The notes under the pieces were generated by a model. The model did not search any database and was not told where the DNA came from. It saw only the letters and a program-made list of their open reading frames with translations. Shown here piece by piece: positions 36,089 through 45,695 of a stretch of DNA of 64,000 nt. Source of the stretch: Phyllobacterium trifolii (GTDB lineage: Bacteria > Pseudomonadota > Alphaproteobacteria > Rhizobiales > Rhizobiaceae); contig NZ_JACHXN010000013.1 in NCBI RefSeq assembly GCF_014192095.1, positions 62,001 through 126,000 on the forward strand, given 5' to 3'. The position numbers and the translations under genes are program-made. Each line of letters begins with the position of its first letter. Position 1 is the stretch's first letter.

Positions 36089-38511
36089 ACCACATTCCTG
36101 ATTGCGACCTGGGTTCCGGGCTGCGCGCTATAGGCGAACGCCGTATGGCAGGTCTGACCATTGACGAATTCGACGGTCACGTTGTTGTTGCGCGACAGTC
36201 CCTCGATGAAGGCTTCGCCATCGTAACCGACGACGAATGTCGCATCCGACCCATCGATCCGGCCGAGGAGCCCGGCGTCAAGCGGCTTGCCGCCAGCATC
36301 GGTCAGCCCGACCAGCGCCGCGGCCGCGGCTTCCTTGACGTGGAAGTCCACGACCACACCGCCACTATTGGCTGGCACCACCACTGTGCGCGTATCGCGC
36401 ACCACGGCATCGACTGGCAGGTTTTGCGGGTCGATATCGATCTGGTTCGGGTCCCAGGAATTGAGATCCGGCACGATCAGCCGCCCGCTGCTGTTGGTAT
36501 GTCCAACCACATTGTTGCGCGATCTGACCTCGACATTGGCCGCGCCGACATCGACGACGGCGAAGGCATCATCGATGCGGTTGGTGGCGAAGACACCGCC
36601 GCCGGCAACGGCGATGGCGCCGTCGAACGAGCCGCTGGCGCGCACCGCATCGCCATATTGCTGGACCCAGCCATCGACGCGCGCATACTTGCTGCGATAA
36701 TTGCCGCCAGCCGAGCGGTTTGCTGTTTTGCCTTCGCTGGTGCGCACGTTCCAGCCGTAGCTTCCTTCCTCGCGGGTCGCGGACTTTGAAACTTCGGCAA
36801 AGCCGGCAATGTCCTTGCCGTTCTGATCCACACCAGTCGAACCATAAATATCATTGTCGAAGGATACAGAAAGGCCGGCATAGACGCCGAAACTGTCGCT
36901 GTCGTCGAGATCCTTGAAGGCAGAGGCGTAGAACGAAGCGTTCTTCCACAGCGAAGTGCTATAGGACGTGCTGGCGGTGCGGGTTTTGTCGCCGCCCTCC
37001 GTTTCGATCTGGGTAAAGGACAGGTTGATGTTGGAGCGGCTGAACAGCGTCGGCAGGCTCAGGCTCACCTGGTCCACCGCGCGCGGCATGCGAGCCGAGA
37101 AAGTACGCGAACCTGGATAGTAGTAACTATATTGTTCGCGAATGCGCTCATTGTCGGCACTCACCGAAGCGATGTCGTCATAGTTGCCGTAGCTGCGCTG
37201 CATGCGGCCATAAAGCGAAAAATCATCGTAGCGCAATTCGAGCGAGCCATTGAGCAGCGTGCCGGTTTGCCCGTCGTGCTGGCTACCGGCGGCGGCAAGT
37301 GATGTCGCGCCACAGCGCCCGAGGGGAAAAGTGGCGCCTATGCCGCCATTGAGGAGATCGGCGCCGCCTTCCGCGTGTCCCTCCAGCGTCAGCCAGTTGG
37401 CCAGGCCATAGCGCATGGTCGCCGTGCCGAAGACATCGCTGGCATAGTCATTGGATTCGCTGCCGTAATTACGGCGCGGAAAACCGACCTCCGCCGAGAA
37501 ATCGATCAATCCCTTCGCGAGCTGTTCGCTCGCTGTATAGAAGGGCAAGGTGGTTCTCGTCTCGCGGCCGAGCGTATCGCGGATGACGACCTGTGCCTCG
37601 CCGGAACCAGTGATGACTGGAAGGTTCGCGAGTTCGAACGGGCCCGCCGGAATGTCGGACGTATAGGTCTTTACATTTTGCGAGTAGACTTCAAGGGTTG
37701 AAGGCACGGCCGCCGAGCCCGAGACGACCGGCATGGGCAGCGTCACCAGATCGGAGCGCAAGGCAAAGTTACGTTCCACCTGCAGACCGCCGAGATAGAC
37801 CGAGCGGGTCCATGGCAGGCTGCGGGTAACGAAATCGCCGGCATTATAGGTGATCATCCGTTCCGGGTCGGAATAGTTCCACGTCGTGTTGAGGCGCTTG
37901 AAGCCCTGCAGTTCGCCGTCGGAAAGACTGGCCGTAAACGATTGATTGACCGTCCCCAGCGGGCTGAAAAACCGGGCATCGAAGCCGCCGGAAATACCCT
38001 GAAACGGCTTGATATCCGCATCGGTCAGATCGTTTGAGCTTGAATAGAGCGTATAATTGAGCACCGCGCCCGTGCTCGATGTCGGCTTCGGCCGGTCGCG
38101 TTCGCTGCGTTCCGCATCGAGATCGATCTTGCGTGGCACGCGCGCCGCATCTGTGGCGACAACATAGATGCTCTGCGTTTCCGGCACGACATGATATTCG
38201 ATGCCAGGCAGATCGTTGAGGTGGATTGACCCGTCCCGCCTGATCGCTGCCTTGAGCGGCTTGATGCCGACCTCTTCCAGCTCATCGGGCTTCGCCGTCA
38301 GACTGCCATCCGGCAATTGTTCGAACGTCCCGACAAAATCCGTGTTCGCGTCATTGATGAAAACGGCAAGCTGCAGCCCTTGCGCGCCGCGGGCTTCGGT
38401 TGCTGCGGTGACAAGCGGATCGGTGGGCACCTCTTGCGCCTGCCCTGCCCCGACGAGACTGACAGAAAGGCACAGGGCTAACGAGCCGCGGCTAATTGCT
38501 GACATCGACAT
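36079..38511 (-). CDS. Fimbrial outer-membrane usher (Csu-type)
   Basis: The 810-residue protein is an outer-membrane usher that assembles and secretes pilin subunits. It has a signal peptide (about 1-25), an N-terminal periplasmic domain, a 24-strand barrel with plug, and C-terminal domains. Typical elements are 'YTLYSSSNDLTDADIKPFQGISGG', 'VEVYSQNVKTY'-like plug region, 'GPFELANLPVITGSGEAQVVIRDTLGRE', and C-terminal 'HTAFAYSAQPG'. Length is shorter than PapC-type ushers, as usual in the archaic class. Overlaps the chaperone gene by 20 bp. Some barrel strands cannot be assigned by eye. Confidence 0.9.
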   Translation of the reverse strand: MSMSAISRGSLALCLSVSLVGAGQAQEVPTDPLVTAATEARGAQGLQLAVFINDANTDFVGTFEQLPDGSLTAKPDELEEVGIKPLKAAIRRDGSIHLNDLPGIEYHVVPETQSIYVVATDAARVPRKIDLDAERSERDRPKPTSSTGAVLNYTLYSSSNDLTDADIKPFQGISGGFDARFFSPLGTVNQSFTASLSDGELQGFKRLNTTWNYSDPERMITYNAGDFVTRSLPWTRSVYLGGLQVERNFALRSDLVTLPMPVVSGSAAVPSTLEVYSQNVKTYTSDIPAGPFELANLPVITGSGEAQVVIRDTLGRETRTTLPFYTASEQLAKGLIDFSAEVGFPRRNYGSESNDYASDVFGTATMRYGLANWLTLEGHAEGGADLLNGGIGATFPLGRCGATSLAAAGSQHDGQTGTLLNGSLELRYDDFSLYGRMQRSYGNYDDIASVSADNERIREQYSYYYPGSRTFSARMPRAVDQVSLSLPTLFSRSNINLSFTQIETEGGDKTRTASTSYSTSLWKNASFYASAFKDLDDSDSFGVYAGLSVSFDNDIYGSTGVDQNGKDIAGFAEVSKSATREEGSYGWNVRTSEGKTANRSAGGNYRSKYARVDGWVQQYGDAVRASGSFDGAIAVAGGGVFATNRIDDAFAVVDVGAANVEVRSRNNVVGHTNSSGRLIVPDLNSWDPNQIDIDPQNLPVDAVVRDTRTVVVPANSGGVVVDFHVKEAAAAALVGLTDAGGKPLDAGLLGRIDGSDATFVVGYDGEAFIEGLSRNNNVTVEFVNGQTCHTAFAYSAQPGTQVAIRNVVCQ

Positions 38512-39208
38512 TGGCTTCTACCGGCCCTTTGTCAGTCTCGAGCTTCAGGATGGCGGGACCGGCAGCCAGGCCCTTTGCATTGCCGAGCTCGAACTGTGCC
38601 GAGCCGCCGGCGGTTACATAGCCCGCAACGTCTTTCTTGATGGCAATGATCCTGCTGTTCTGCAGGAGCTGAACATCTTTCACGCGCAGCTTCGTCGCGC
38701 CGGTATTGGTTCCCGACAAGAGATAGCCGCCATTGCCGCGCCGGATATTCCAGGTCACCTGGCCCGCCGGCGTCTCGGCAGCTCTGAAGAACACGGGTAA
38801 GGAAAACCGCACCGTGAAATTGACGTTGCCATTCTTCATCTGCGGGGGGTCCGGCAATTCGTCGACCAGAACGCGGTAGCTTTCCTCGATGGCGACCGGC
38901 TTCTTGCTCACACGCACGACACGCAGGAGGTATTGATTGTTGGCGCCAACCTGCGCCACCGGCGGGCTGGCAACCACGTCGGTTGTCGGATCGAGCCTTT
39001 CGATGCCCATGACCTGGCTCCAGCGGAACACCCGCACCTGAACCTTCACAGGCTTGTTGCCGCCATTCCTGAGCGTGATGACGCCGGCTGCTTCCGGCAG
39101 CACCTTTTCCAGACGGGTGGGTGAAACCTGCAGGGAGGACGCACCGGCAACACTGGTTTGCAACGCGCACAGGCCAAGAAGACCCATGCCGTATAACAAG
39201 GATCGCAT
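38492..39208 (-). CDS. Periplasmic pilus assembly chaperone
   Basis: The 238-residue protein has a signal peptide (about 1-23) and two immunoglobulin-like domains. Markers are 'LQVSPTRLEKVLPEAAGVITLRNGG', 'QYLLRVVRVSKKP' (with conserved Arg/Lys groove) and 'YRVLVDELPDPP', the PapD-family signature. It is expected to cap SCPU pilin subunits in the periplasm. It lies between the major pilin and the usher, matching the CsuC position. Confidence 0.9.
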   Translation of the reverse strand: MRSLLYGMGLLGLCALQTSVAGASSLQVSPTRLEKVLPEAAGVITLRNGGNKPVKVQVRVFRWSQVMGIERLDPTTDVVASPPVAQVGANNQYLLRVVRVSKKPVAIEESYRVLVDELPDPPQMKNGNVNFTVRFSLPVFFRAAETPAGQVTWNIRRGNGGYLLSGTNTGATKLRVKDVQLLQNSRIIAIKKDVAGYVTAGGSAQFELGNAKGLAAGPAILKLETDKGPVEANVDVSN

Positions 39209-39236
39209 GGCGTCCTCCTGTGATGTGCGGGGTGGT

Positions 39237-39764
39237 TTAGTTTACGGTAATCGATACCTTGACGGTGTCCGTGTAGACGCCCACAGCCGGATTGGCCTGA
39301 ACTGGCACACGGCCATAGACCGTGAAAGGTACGTTCGTTCCGGCAGTTGTTGATGTTTTCTCGACGGTATTGGTCCCGACAACATTACCCCAGACGTTGG
39401 AGTAGACGCTATCCGTATAGAGGTTGTACTTGATCTTCTTGGTCTTGTCGGAAGCCAATGCCAGATTGCGATCTGTGATCGTACCGTTAAGGCCGCCATC
39501 GAGACCAACGTTGAACGTCTTGCTTGCCGCACTGCAGGACACATTGAAGGTCGTCGACTGGTCAATATTGTCGCTCAGTGTGGTCCATGTGCCGAAATCC
39601 AGAGTGCCGGCGGCACTGCTTGTGAAAACGCTGCAACCATCTTCAATCGTAAGCTTCACGTTGAGGGTGCCGGTCTTGGACGCCGCAAATGCAGAACCGG
39701 TGAGACCGAATGAGGCCGCAAGGACAGCGGCGCATGCGATGCGTATGGGGAAACGAGGTGTCAT
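39237..39764 (-). CDS. Spore coat U domain major pilin of a Csu-type pilus
   Basis: The 175-residue protein has a signal peptide (about 1-27, 'SAFAASK') and one SCPU domain with two cysteines ('EDGCSVFTSS', 'NVSCSAASKT') that would form the usual disulfide, and ends 'VGVYTDTVKVSITVN', a typical SCPU C-terminus. It is the first gene of the cluster and is likely the most strongly expressed, as for CsuA/B. The gene is transcribed away from the cfa gene. Pilus rod subunit by family. Confidence 0.87.
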   Translation of the reverse strand: MTPRFPIRIACAAVLAASFGLTGSAFAASKTGTLNVKLTIEDGCSVFTSSAAGTLDFGTWTTLSDNIDQSTTFNVSCSAASKTFNVGLDGGLNGTITDRNLALASDKTKKIKYNLYTDSVYSNVWGNVVGTNTVEKTSTTAGTNVPFTVYGRVPVQANPAVGVYTDTVKVSITVN

Positions 39765-40220
39765 TAAAAAATTCCTTGATTAATTGATCACATAAAAATG
39801 ACCCCTACTAATTGGGAGGGGCGTTTGGTTAACATGAGTTGAAGCATGTTTCAGGTCAAGAAGCGTTCCGGTCAAAATGCGAAGTAAATCCAATTTTGCT
39901 GAAAATCATCTTGCTCCTGTTACCAAATAAACACATAACAACTTCTGCGTGTTTCTGGATATTATACTTTAGTCTATTGTCTAAGACGTTTTATGTGATT
40001 CTCCAGTACCACGCTCATGACCGGTGCCGTATCGACGCATGACGGAGATCAAAAATCGGGTGCAGTTTCACCATATCGCGTGGCCTCATGTTCAATCATC
40101 AATTGCAAACGCAAGGTGATTTATTCCAGTTGTTCGAAAACGCTGCCTTGCAAAAATCAACTTGAACATTTGTGACATTCCCGTGAATAATGGCCCGAGG
40201 GGTGCGGGACGATTGAACAG
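39765..40220. other. Promoter region between pilus operon and cfa
   Basis: About 455 bp, clearly AT-rich compared with the surrounding genes. No gene is seen. It should contain divergent promoters for the pilus operon and for cfa. Confidence 0.5.
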
Positions 40221-41477
40221 ATGCTGAATGAGACGATACCCGGGGATGCGGTGACTCAGACGAGATTTCTGACACCGGACAATGTCAGCGCGGTGCTGAA
40301 GGGCCTGCCGCTCAAGGCACAGGCGGCGTTGCGCGCTGCAGCGCACCTGCCGCGCGGCACCTTGACCATCACCACACCCGACAGAAACGTCTTCAAGGTG
40401 GGTGGGCGTCAGCAAGGTCCGGATGCTTCGGTTGTGCTTCACAACTGGAACTTGCCGGGCAGAGCCTTTGCCGGCGGCACCATCGGCGTTGCTGAATCCT
40501 ATATGGACGGTGATTGGGACAGCCCCGATGTGACCACTTTTCTCGAGCTCTTCGTTGTCAACGAAGAGGTGGGCGAGGACCTTGCCGGCGGCTCCAACTG
40601 GTTTATCAACGCCGTACAGCGCCTGCGCCATTGGCTGAACGACAATACGAGGGGTAGATCACGCAAGAATATCTCGGCACATTACGATCTCGGCAATGCC
40701 TTCTACCGGGAATGGCTAGACCCGACGATGACTTATTCCTCGGCGCTCTTTGATGAAGGCGTCAATGATCTCGAAGCCGCCCAGACCGCCAAATACCGGG
40801 CGCTCGCCAACAATATCGGCATCACCGCCGGGTCGCGGGTACTGGAGATTGGTTGCGGCTGGGGCGGCTTTGCCGAATATGCAGCACGTGAGATCGGCGC
40901 ACATGTTACCGGGCTGACCATCAGCCGCGAGCAATTCGACTATGCAACGCAGCGCATCGAAAAGGCCGGGCTTTCCGGAATGGCCGAGATCAAATTTCAG
41001 GATTATCGCGACGAGACCGGCAAATATGACCATGTCGCCTCGATCGAGATGTTCGAAGCGGTTGGCGAGAAATACTGGCCGGTGTTCTTCGGCAAGGTCA
41101 AGGATTGCCTCAATCCGGGCGGCAGTGCTGGCATGCAGATCATCACCATTAATGACAAGAGCTTCGATCGCTATCGTAAACGGCCGGATTTCATCCAGCG
41201 CTATGTCTTCCCGGGCGGAATGCTGCCAACACCGGAGAGGCTGAAAAGCCTGGGCAAGGAGTTCGGCCTCGACCTCTACTGCGAAAATATCTTCCCCCAG
41301 GATTATGCCCGCACGCTGGCCGAATGGCGCGAGCGCTTCTGGGGTTCGTGGGACCAGCTGCGCAATCTTGGCTTCGATGGCCGCTTCAAAAAGCTCTGGG
41401 AGTTCTACCTGTTTTACTGCGAAGCGGGGTTTCGTTCCGAATATATCGACGTGCGGCAGGTGTTTTACAAATCATGA
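40221..41477 (+). CDS. cfa: Cyclopropane-fatty-acyl-phospholipid synthase
   Basis: SAM-dependent enzyme that adds a methylene bridge to unsaturated phospholipid acyl chains. The 418-residue protein has an N-terminal lipid-binding domain, 'ISAHYDLGNAFYREWLDPTMTYSSALF' (151-178), the SAM-binding motif 'VLEIGCGWGGFAEYA' (207-221) and the later 'RYVFPGGMLP' and 'LFYCEAGF' motifs. Complete for the family. The MmcQ/YjbR gene follows with an ATGA overlap, so the two are probably coupled. Likely linked to stress or stationary-phase membrane remodelling. Confidence 0.94.
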   Translation: MLNETIPGDAVTQTRFLTPDNVSAVLKGLPLKAQAALRAAAHLPRGTLTITTPDRNVFKVGGRQQGPDASVVLHNWNLPGRAFAGGTIGVAESYMDGDWDSPDVTTFLELFVVNEEVGEDLAGGSNWFINAVQRLRHWLNDNTRGRSRKNISAHYDLGNAFYREWLDPTMTYSSALFDEGVNDLEAAQTAKYRALANNIGITAGSRVLEIGCGWGGFAEYAAREIGAHVTGLTISREQFDYATQRIEKAGLSGMAEIKFQDYRDETGKYDHVASIEMFEAVGEKYWPVFFGKVKDCLNPGGSAGMQIITINDKSFDRYRKRPDFIQRYVFPGGMLPTPERLKSLGKEFGLDLYCENIFPQDYARTLAEWRERFWGSWDQLRNLGFDGRFKKLWEFYLFYCEAGFRSEYIDVRQVFYKS

Positions 41478-41830
41478 CCAATTCGTTCGATGAATCATTT
41501 GAGCGTATCTGGACAATCGCCGAGTCGCTGCACCTGCCCGAGCTTGTGCGCAGCACAACCCATGGCACACCCTCGTTGAAGGTGAAGACCTCGTTCATCG
41601 GGCGTATGAAAGATTGGGAAACCTTTGCAATCCATTGCCCGCTGGAGGAGAAACCGCTGCTGATGGAGAGCGTTCCGAATATCTATTTCGAGACCGACCA
41701 CTACAAAGGCTGGCCCTATATCCTCATGCACCTGGAGGCTGTTTCCGATGCGGAACTTGGCCATCGGATCAAACTTGCCTGGCATGCCAAGGCGCCGCCG
41801 AAAGTGAAAAAAGCGCTCGCAGCGGGCTGA
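41474..41830 (+). CDS. MmcQ/YjbR family protein
   Basis: A 118-residue cytoplasmic protein with 'ESLHLPELVRSTTHGTPSLKVKTSFIGRMKD', 'VPNIYFETDHYKGWPYILMHL' and 'LGHRIKLAWHAKAPPKVKK'. The pattern is that of the MmcQ/YjbR-like family (CyaY-like fold, possible DNA- or lipid-associated role). Start overlaps the cfa stop (ATGA). Function unknown; coupling to cfa suggests a shared condition of expression. Confidence 0.8.
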   Translation: MTNSFDESFERIWTIAESLHLPELVRSTTHGTPSLKVKTSFIGRMKDWETFAIHCPLEEKPLLMESVPNIYFETDHYKGWPYILMHLEAVSDAELGHRIKLAWHAKAPPKVKKALAAG

Positions 41831-41915
41831 AGGTCGCGGGAAACCGGTTTGAGCATGGTTTTGAACGACCAGAACCAAATCCAGAACATTCTTTACGCGG
41901 AAAAGTCCCGAACTC

Positions 41916-41972
41916 ATGCAGGAAGTTGCGATTCCTATGCAAGAAACTGCGATTCTGATGCAGAATTTTCAA
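41916..41972 (+). repeat. Short tandem repeat, 21-bp unit
   Basis: Two full copies (ATGCAGGAAGTTGCGATTCC-T and ATGCAAGAAACTGCGATTCT-G) are followed by a partial third (ATGCAGAATTTT). The unit is a multiple of three and reads as a repeated heptapeptide MQE(V/T)AI. It lies in the intergenic region after the MmcQ/YjbR gene. Confidence 0.6.
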
Positions 41973-42011
41973 CGCTGGGATGAAATTTGGTTGTGACGAC
42001 GCGAAATAACG

Positions 42012-42497
42012 CTAGCTCGCGGTCTCTACGAGCGCCGTTTCAACGCCCAGACCGGTGCGATCCGCCACTTCGCGCAAAGCAAAGGATGAGTTTATCTTCG
42101 TAACGTGCGGCATGGCGGACAACCAGAATTTATGTATCCGCTCGTAGTCCTCAAGATCTTTTGCAGCAATGCGCAAGAGATAGTCATATTCGCCCGACAT
42201 CAAATAACACACCAATACATTGGGGCACAGTTTTACTGCGGTCTCGAACTCGCGCAGCTGTTTGTCCGCCTGTCCCGACAGCGAAATGTTGACGATGACG
42301 ATAACCGGGTGACCCAGCATCTTGTTGGAGAGCCGTGCGTGATAACCGCGGATGACGCCCGATTTCTCCAATATATCCAGCCGCCGCGAGCACGCGGACT
42401 GCGATAGTCCGACCTTTTCGGCAAGCGTCGCATTCGACATGCGGCCATCTTTCTGCAAGCTGTCGAGAATAGCGATATCAATCCTGTCTAATGACAT
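42012..42497 (-). CDS. Lrp/AsnC-family transcriptional regulator
   Basis: The 161-residue protein has an N-terminal winged helix-turn-helix ('LDRIDIAILDSLQKDGRMSNATLAEKVGLSQSACSRRL') and a C-terminal RAM/ACT-type ligand-binding domain with 'GEYDYLLRIAAKDLEDYERI'. It is divergent from alanine dehydrogenase, so an AldR-type role (activating ald with alanine as ligand) is inferred from position. The ATG at 42497 begins MSLDRID; upstream frame is open further but family members begin here. Confidence 0.88.
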   Translation of the reverse strand: MSLDRIDIAILDSLQKDGRMSNATLAEKVGLSQSACSRRLDILEKSGVIRGYHARLSNKMLGHPVIVIVNISLSGQADKQLREFETAVKLCPNVLVCYLMSGEYDYLLRIAAKDLEDYERIHKFWLSAMPHVTKINSSFALREVADRTGLGVETALVETAS

Positions 42498-42649
42498 TGT
42501 TCGAACTTTCCCCTTATATCCAGACGTTTTGCGCAAGGATATCCGAAAAATCGCGTGGCGTCGAGCTGTCTTGGCAAGGACATGCAACGCGATTTGTGCT
42601 GTTATATTTGCCTCAAAAGGGAACATCTAAAAAGCTAACAGGAGACGTC

Positions 42650-43765
<1,116 letters not shown>

Positions 43766-43790
43766 TATTGCTGCATAAAATCAAAATCTT

Positions 43791-43823
43791 GGCAGGAGCG
43801 CTTCCGACCGAAGCGCTCCTGCC
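43791..43823 (+). terminator. Terminator-like hairpin after ald
   Basis: A long perfect stem GGCAGGAGCGCTTC / GAAGCGCTCCTGCC with a five-base loop lies 26 bp after the ald stop. The T-run is weak (TTGCC), so termination may be imperfect. Confidence 0.65.
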
Positions 43824-43825
43824 TT

Positions 43826-43938
43826 GCCGTCATCCTCGGGCTTGACCCGAGGACCCATTGGAAATGCTCAAATTACAGCGCTACATTCTTGTTTCTTCAA
43901 GAAATGCGGGTCCTCGGGTCAAGCCCGAGGATGACGGC
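43826..43938. repeat. Palindromic intergenic repeat with 31-bp arms
   Basis: Left arm (43826-43856) and right arm (43908-43938) are exact inverted copies of a sequence containing CATCCTCGGGCTTGACCCGA, separated by about 50 bp. Each arm itself contains a smaller palindrome (CCTCGGG..CCCGAGG). This looks like the dispersed GTCATCCTCGGGCTTGACCCG-type repeat I know from several alphaproteobacterial genomes. No protein is encoded. Confidence 0.85.
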
Positions 43939-44022
43939 GAGGTGGGGGATGGATGACGCAGTGGTATCGGTTGAAGGCATATGCAGTCAAAACTTGAATC
44001 CCACGAGCGCTATCCGAGCTTT

Positions 44023-44496
44023 TCATGCAAGTTCAATACGGCACTGGAAGCAATTGTTTCTTGCTGACCGCATATGGACATAGGCGATATCGTCCCGTGT
44101 CAGCAATTCCTCGGCCCGGACCGCAATGCCCTCCGTCTTGACCACACCTCCGGTGCCGTAAACGATACGGTCCTGGCAGGAATAGCCGCGAAGTATATAA
44201 TCGCTGTTCTCGTTGAACATCTCCGGTAGTTCTGCAGTTTCCGCATGACGCTCACACGCCTCCGCGTGCAGGAAGATCGGGCCTGTTTCAGCGTATGGTT
44301 GCGGTGCCGGGAATGGACGGTGCGATAACACCAAGTATTTCTCGCCCGCCTTTACGTTCTGCAAACAGTGTCGGCAAGGAACGCCATCGCCGTCGGGCGT
44401 ATAGGTTTCAGGTATCTGACCATTCGCGTCAGCCCCACCCGCTTGATAGTGACGGGCAAGTGTTGTCGTCATGGCAATAAATCGGATCGGTCTCAT
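44023..44496 (-). CDS. DUF1203 domain protein
   Basis: A 157-residue protein beginning MRPIRFIAMTT. It has the family's cysteine block 'PCRHCLQNVKAGEKYLVLSHRPF' and 'GPIFLHAEACERH', then 'RGYSCQDRIVYGTGGVV' and the C-terminal 'RSARNNCFQCRIE'. The cysteines and histidine could bind metal. Function of DUF1203 is unknown. The ATG at 44496 has a GGAGG ribosome-binding site and is preferred over one 18 codons upstream. Confidence 0.82.
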   Translation of the reverse strand: MRPIRFIAMTTTLARHYQAGGADANGQIPETYTPDGDGVPCRHCLQNVKAGEKYLVLSHRPFPAPQPYAETGPIFLHAEACERHAETAELPEMFNENSDYILRGYSCQDRIVYGTGGVVKTEGIAVRAEELLTRDDIAYVHMRSARNNCFQCRIELA

Positions 44497-44630
44497 TCGG
44501 GTGCCTCCTTTGTTAAAACAAGGAGACACCGAATTTTGACTGCAAACCACCCGATTCTTGCTCTGATAGATGAAGCAAAACGATTACGGCCAGATCTCTA
44601 GTTAAGTAACTCAAACTCGGATCCAAGCGA

Positions 44631-45065
44631 TTATTTGGAAACGTTGAAGCGAAGGGTCACATAGTTATAAGAGTCATTACCAGCGACTTGACCGGAAATT
44701 GTGACGGTATCGGTGCCAACAAAACCAGATGCAGCCGTATAGATAACAGATGCCATCAATATCCTTGTGTGAATTACACTTGTTTAATGGATGGCCAGCT
44801 GCGTAAGCCGAGCGGCCGTATCCTTGGGAAATCGCAATAGTTCCGTGTGAGGGCTTCGATATCAATTTCAAGGTTGGAACTTTGGCACTGGAACAATCAG
44901 GATTCACTTTGTAAAAAGTATATCCGAACTTCTGGCCCGATTTGATCGATATTGTTTCTACACCAGACCCAGTTTTCGTAGCTTTCGGGTCCGCCGTCTG
45001 GCAACCAGCTACTATAATCCCGACGAAATCGCCATCATGCTCAACGATATGTTCTTCAGCTTCAT
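44631..45065 (-). pseudogene. Lipoprotein gene with two frameshifts
   Basis: From ATG 45065 (GAGGG ribosome-binding site) the frame reads MKLKNISLSMMAISSG, half a lipoprotein signal, then hits TAG. Shifting -1 gives 'IIVAGCQTADPK' with the lipobox, and a long stretch ('KVPTLKLISKPSHGTIAISQ'). After about codon 110 the first frame resumes as 'ASVIYTAASGFVGTDTVTIS' and ends 'LRFNVSK' and TAA. The reconstructed protein is about 144 residues with an Ig/cadherin-like C-terminus. Two small indels explain it; either the gene is dead or the sequence has errors. Confidence 0.75.
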
Positions 45066-45163
45066 TTCAACCCTCTACAGACCGATTCGTGAAGCGATTC
45101 ATAGAGAGGTATTTCGTGCCAAGCTAGGGAACTATGGTTGAATAGTATACTTATACAGCAAAT

Positions 45164-45691
45164 CTAATCCCAAGCGTCAATTTCTGCTTCTGCAAAACTG
45201 ACGGGCTTAAAACCCATTCTTTGATACATTTGCAGTGCGCGTGGACTATCCAGCGTATTAGTTTCAATGATTACGCGTTGTGGGCTGTTCATCCATGCGG
45301 TCAAAATGGCTTCATTCAGGAAGAATTTGGCAAGTCCCCTGCCCTGAAACTCGGGTACCAGACCGAAATAAAGGATTTCGGTGACCGCCTGCACCTCATC
45401 GATAACAAGTTCAAAAAAGCCTGCCGGTGAGCCATCGGCGTAGAGGACATGTATATCGACATTGCTGCGATGGATTATTGCCGCCAACTCTTCGTCATTG
45501 AGACGACGATGCACAGACCAATGATGAGGCTTACCAACCTGTTCATAGAGAAAACGATAGAAGGGTAGTGAAATCTTCGTCGCGCGCATCAGCGCCAGTT
45601 TAAAACTGACGGGCGTCGGTACGGACTGCGTCGGCCGCTCCGTCATCTCCAGATGTGTAACACGTGTCTTCAAAATTCGCGGTTTCGTCAT
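45164..45691 (-). CDS. GNAT-family N-acetyltransferase
   Basis: A 175-residue protein with the acetyl-CoA-binding A motif 'GLVPEFQGRGLAKFFLNEAI' (Q-x-x-G-x-G/A pattern) and 'VIIETNTLDSPRALQMYQRMGFKP', a standard GNAT end. Substrate unknown. The ATG at 45691 is used; the stop of sseA lies 5 bp upstream, so it belongs to the cysK-alaX-sseA unit. No clear ribosome-binding site is seen, which fits coupling. Confidence 0.82.
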   Translation of the reverse strand: MTKPRILKTRVTHLEMTERPTQSVPTPVSFKLALMRATKISLPFYRFLYEQVGKPHHWSVHRRLNDEELAAIIHRSNVDIHVLYADGSPAGFFELVIDEVQAVTEILYFGLVPEFQGRGLAKFFLNEAILTAWMNSPQRVIIETNTLDSPRALQMYQRMGFKPVSFAEAEIDAWD

Positions 45692-45695
45692 GGGC

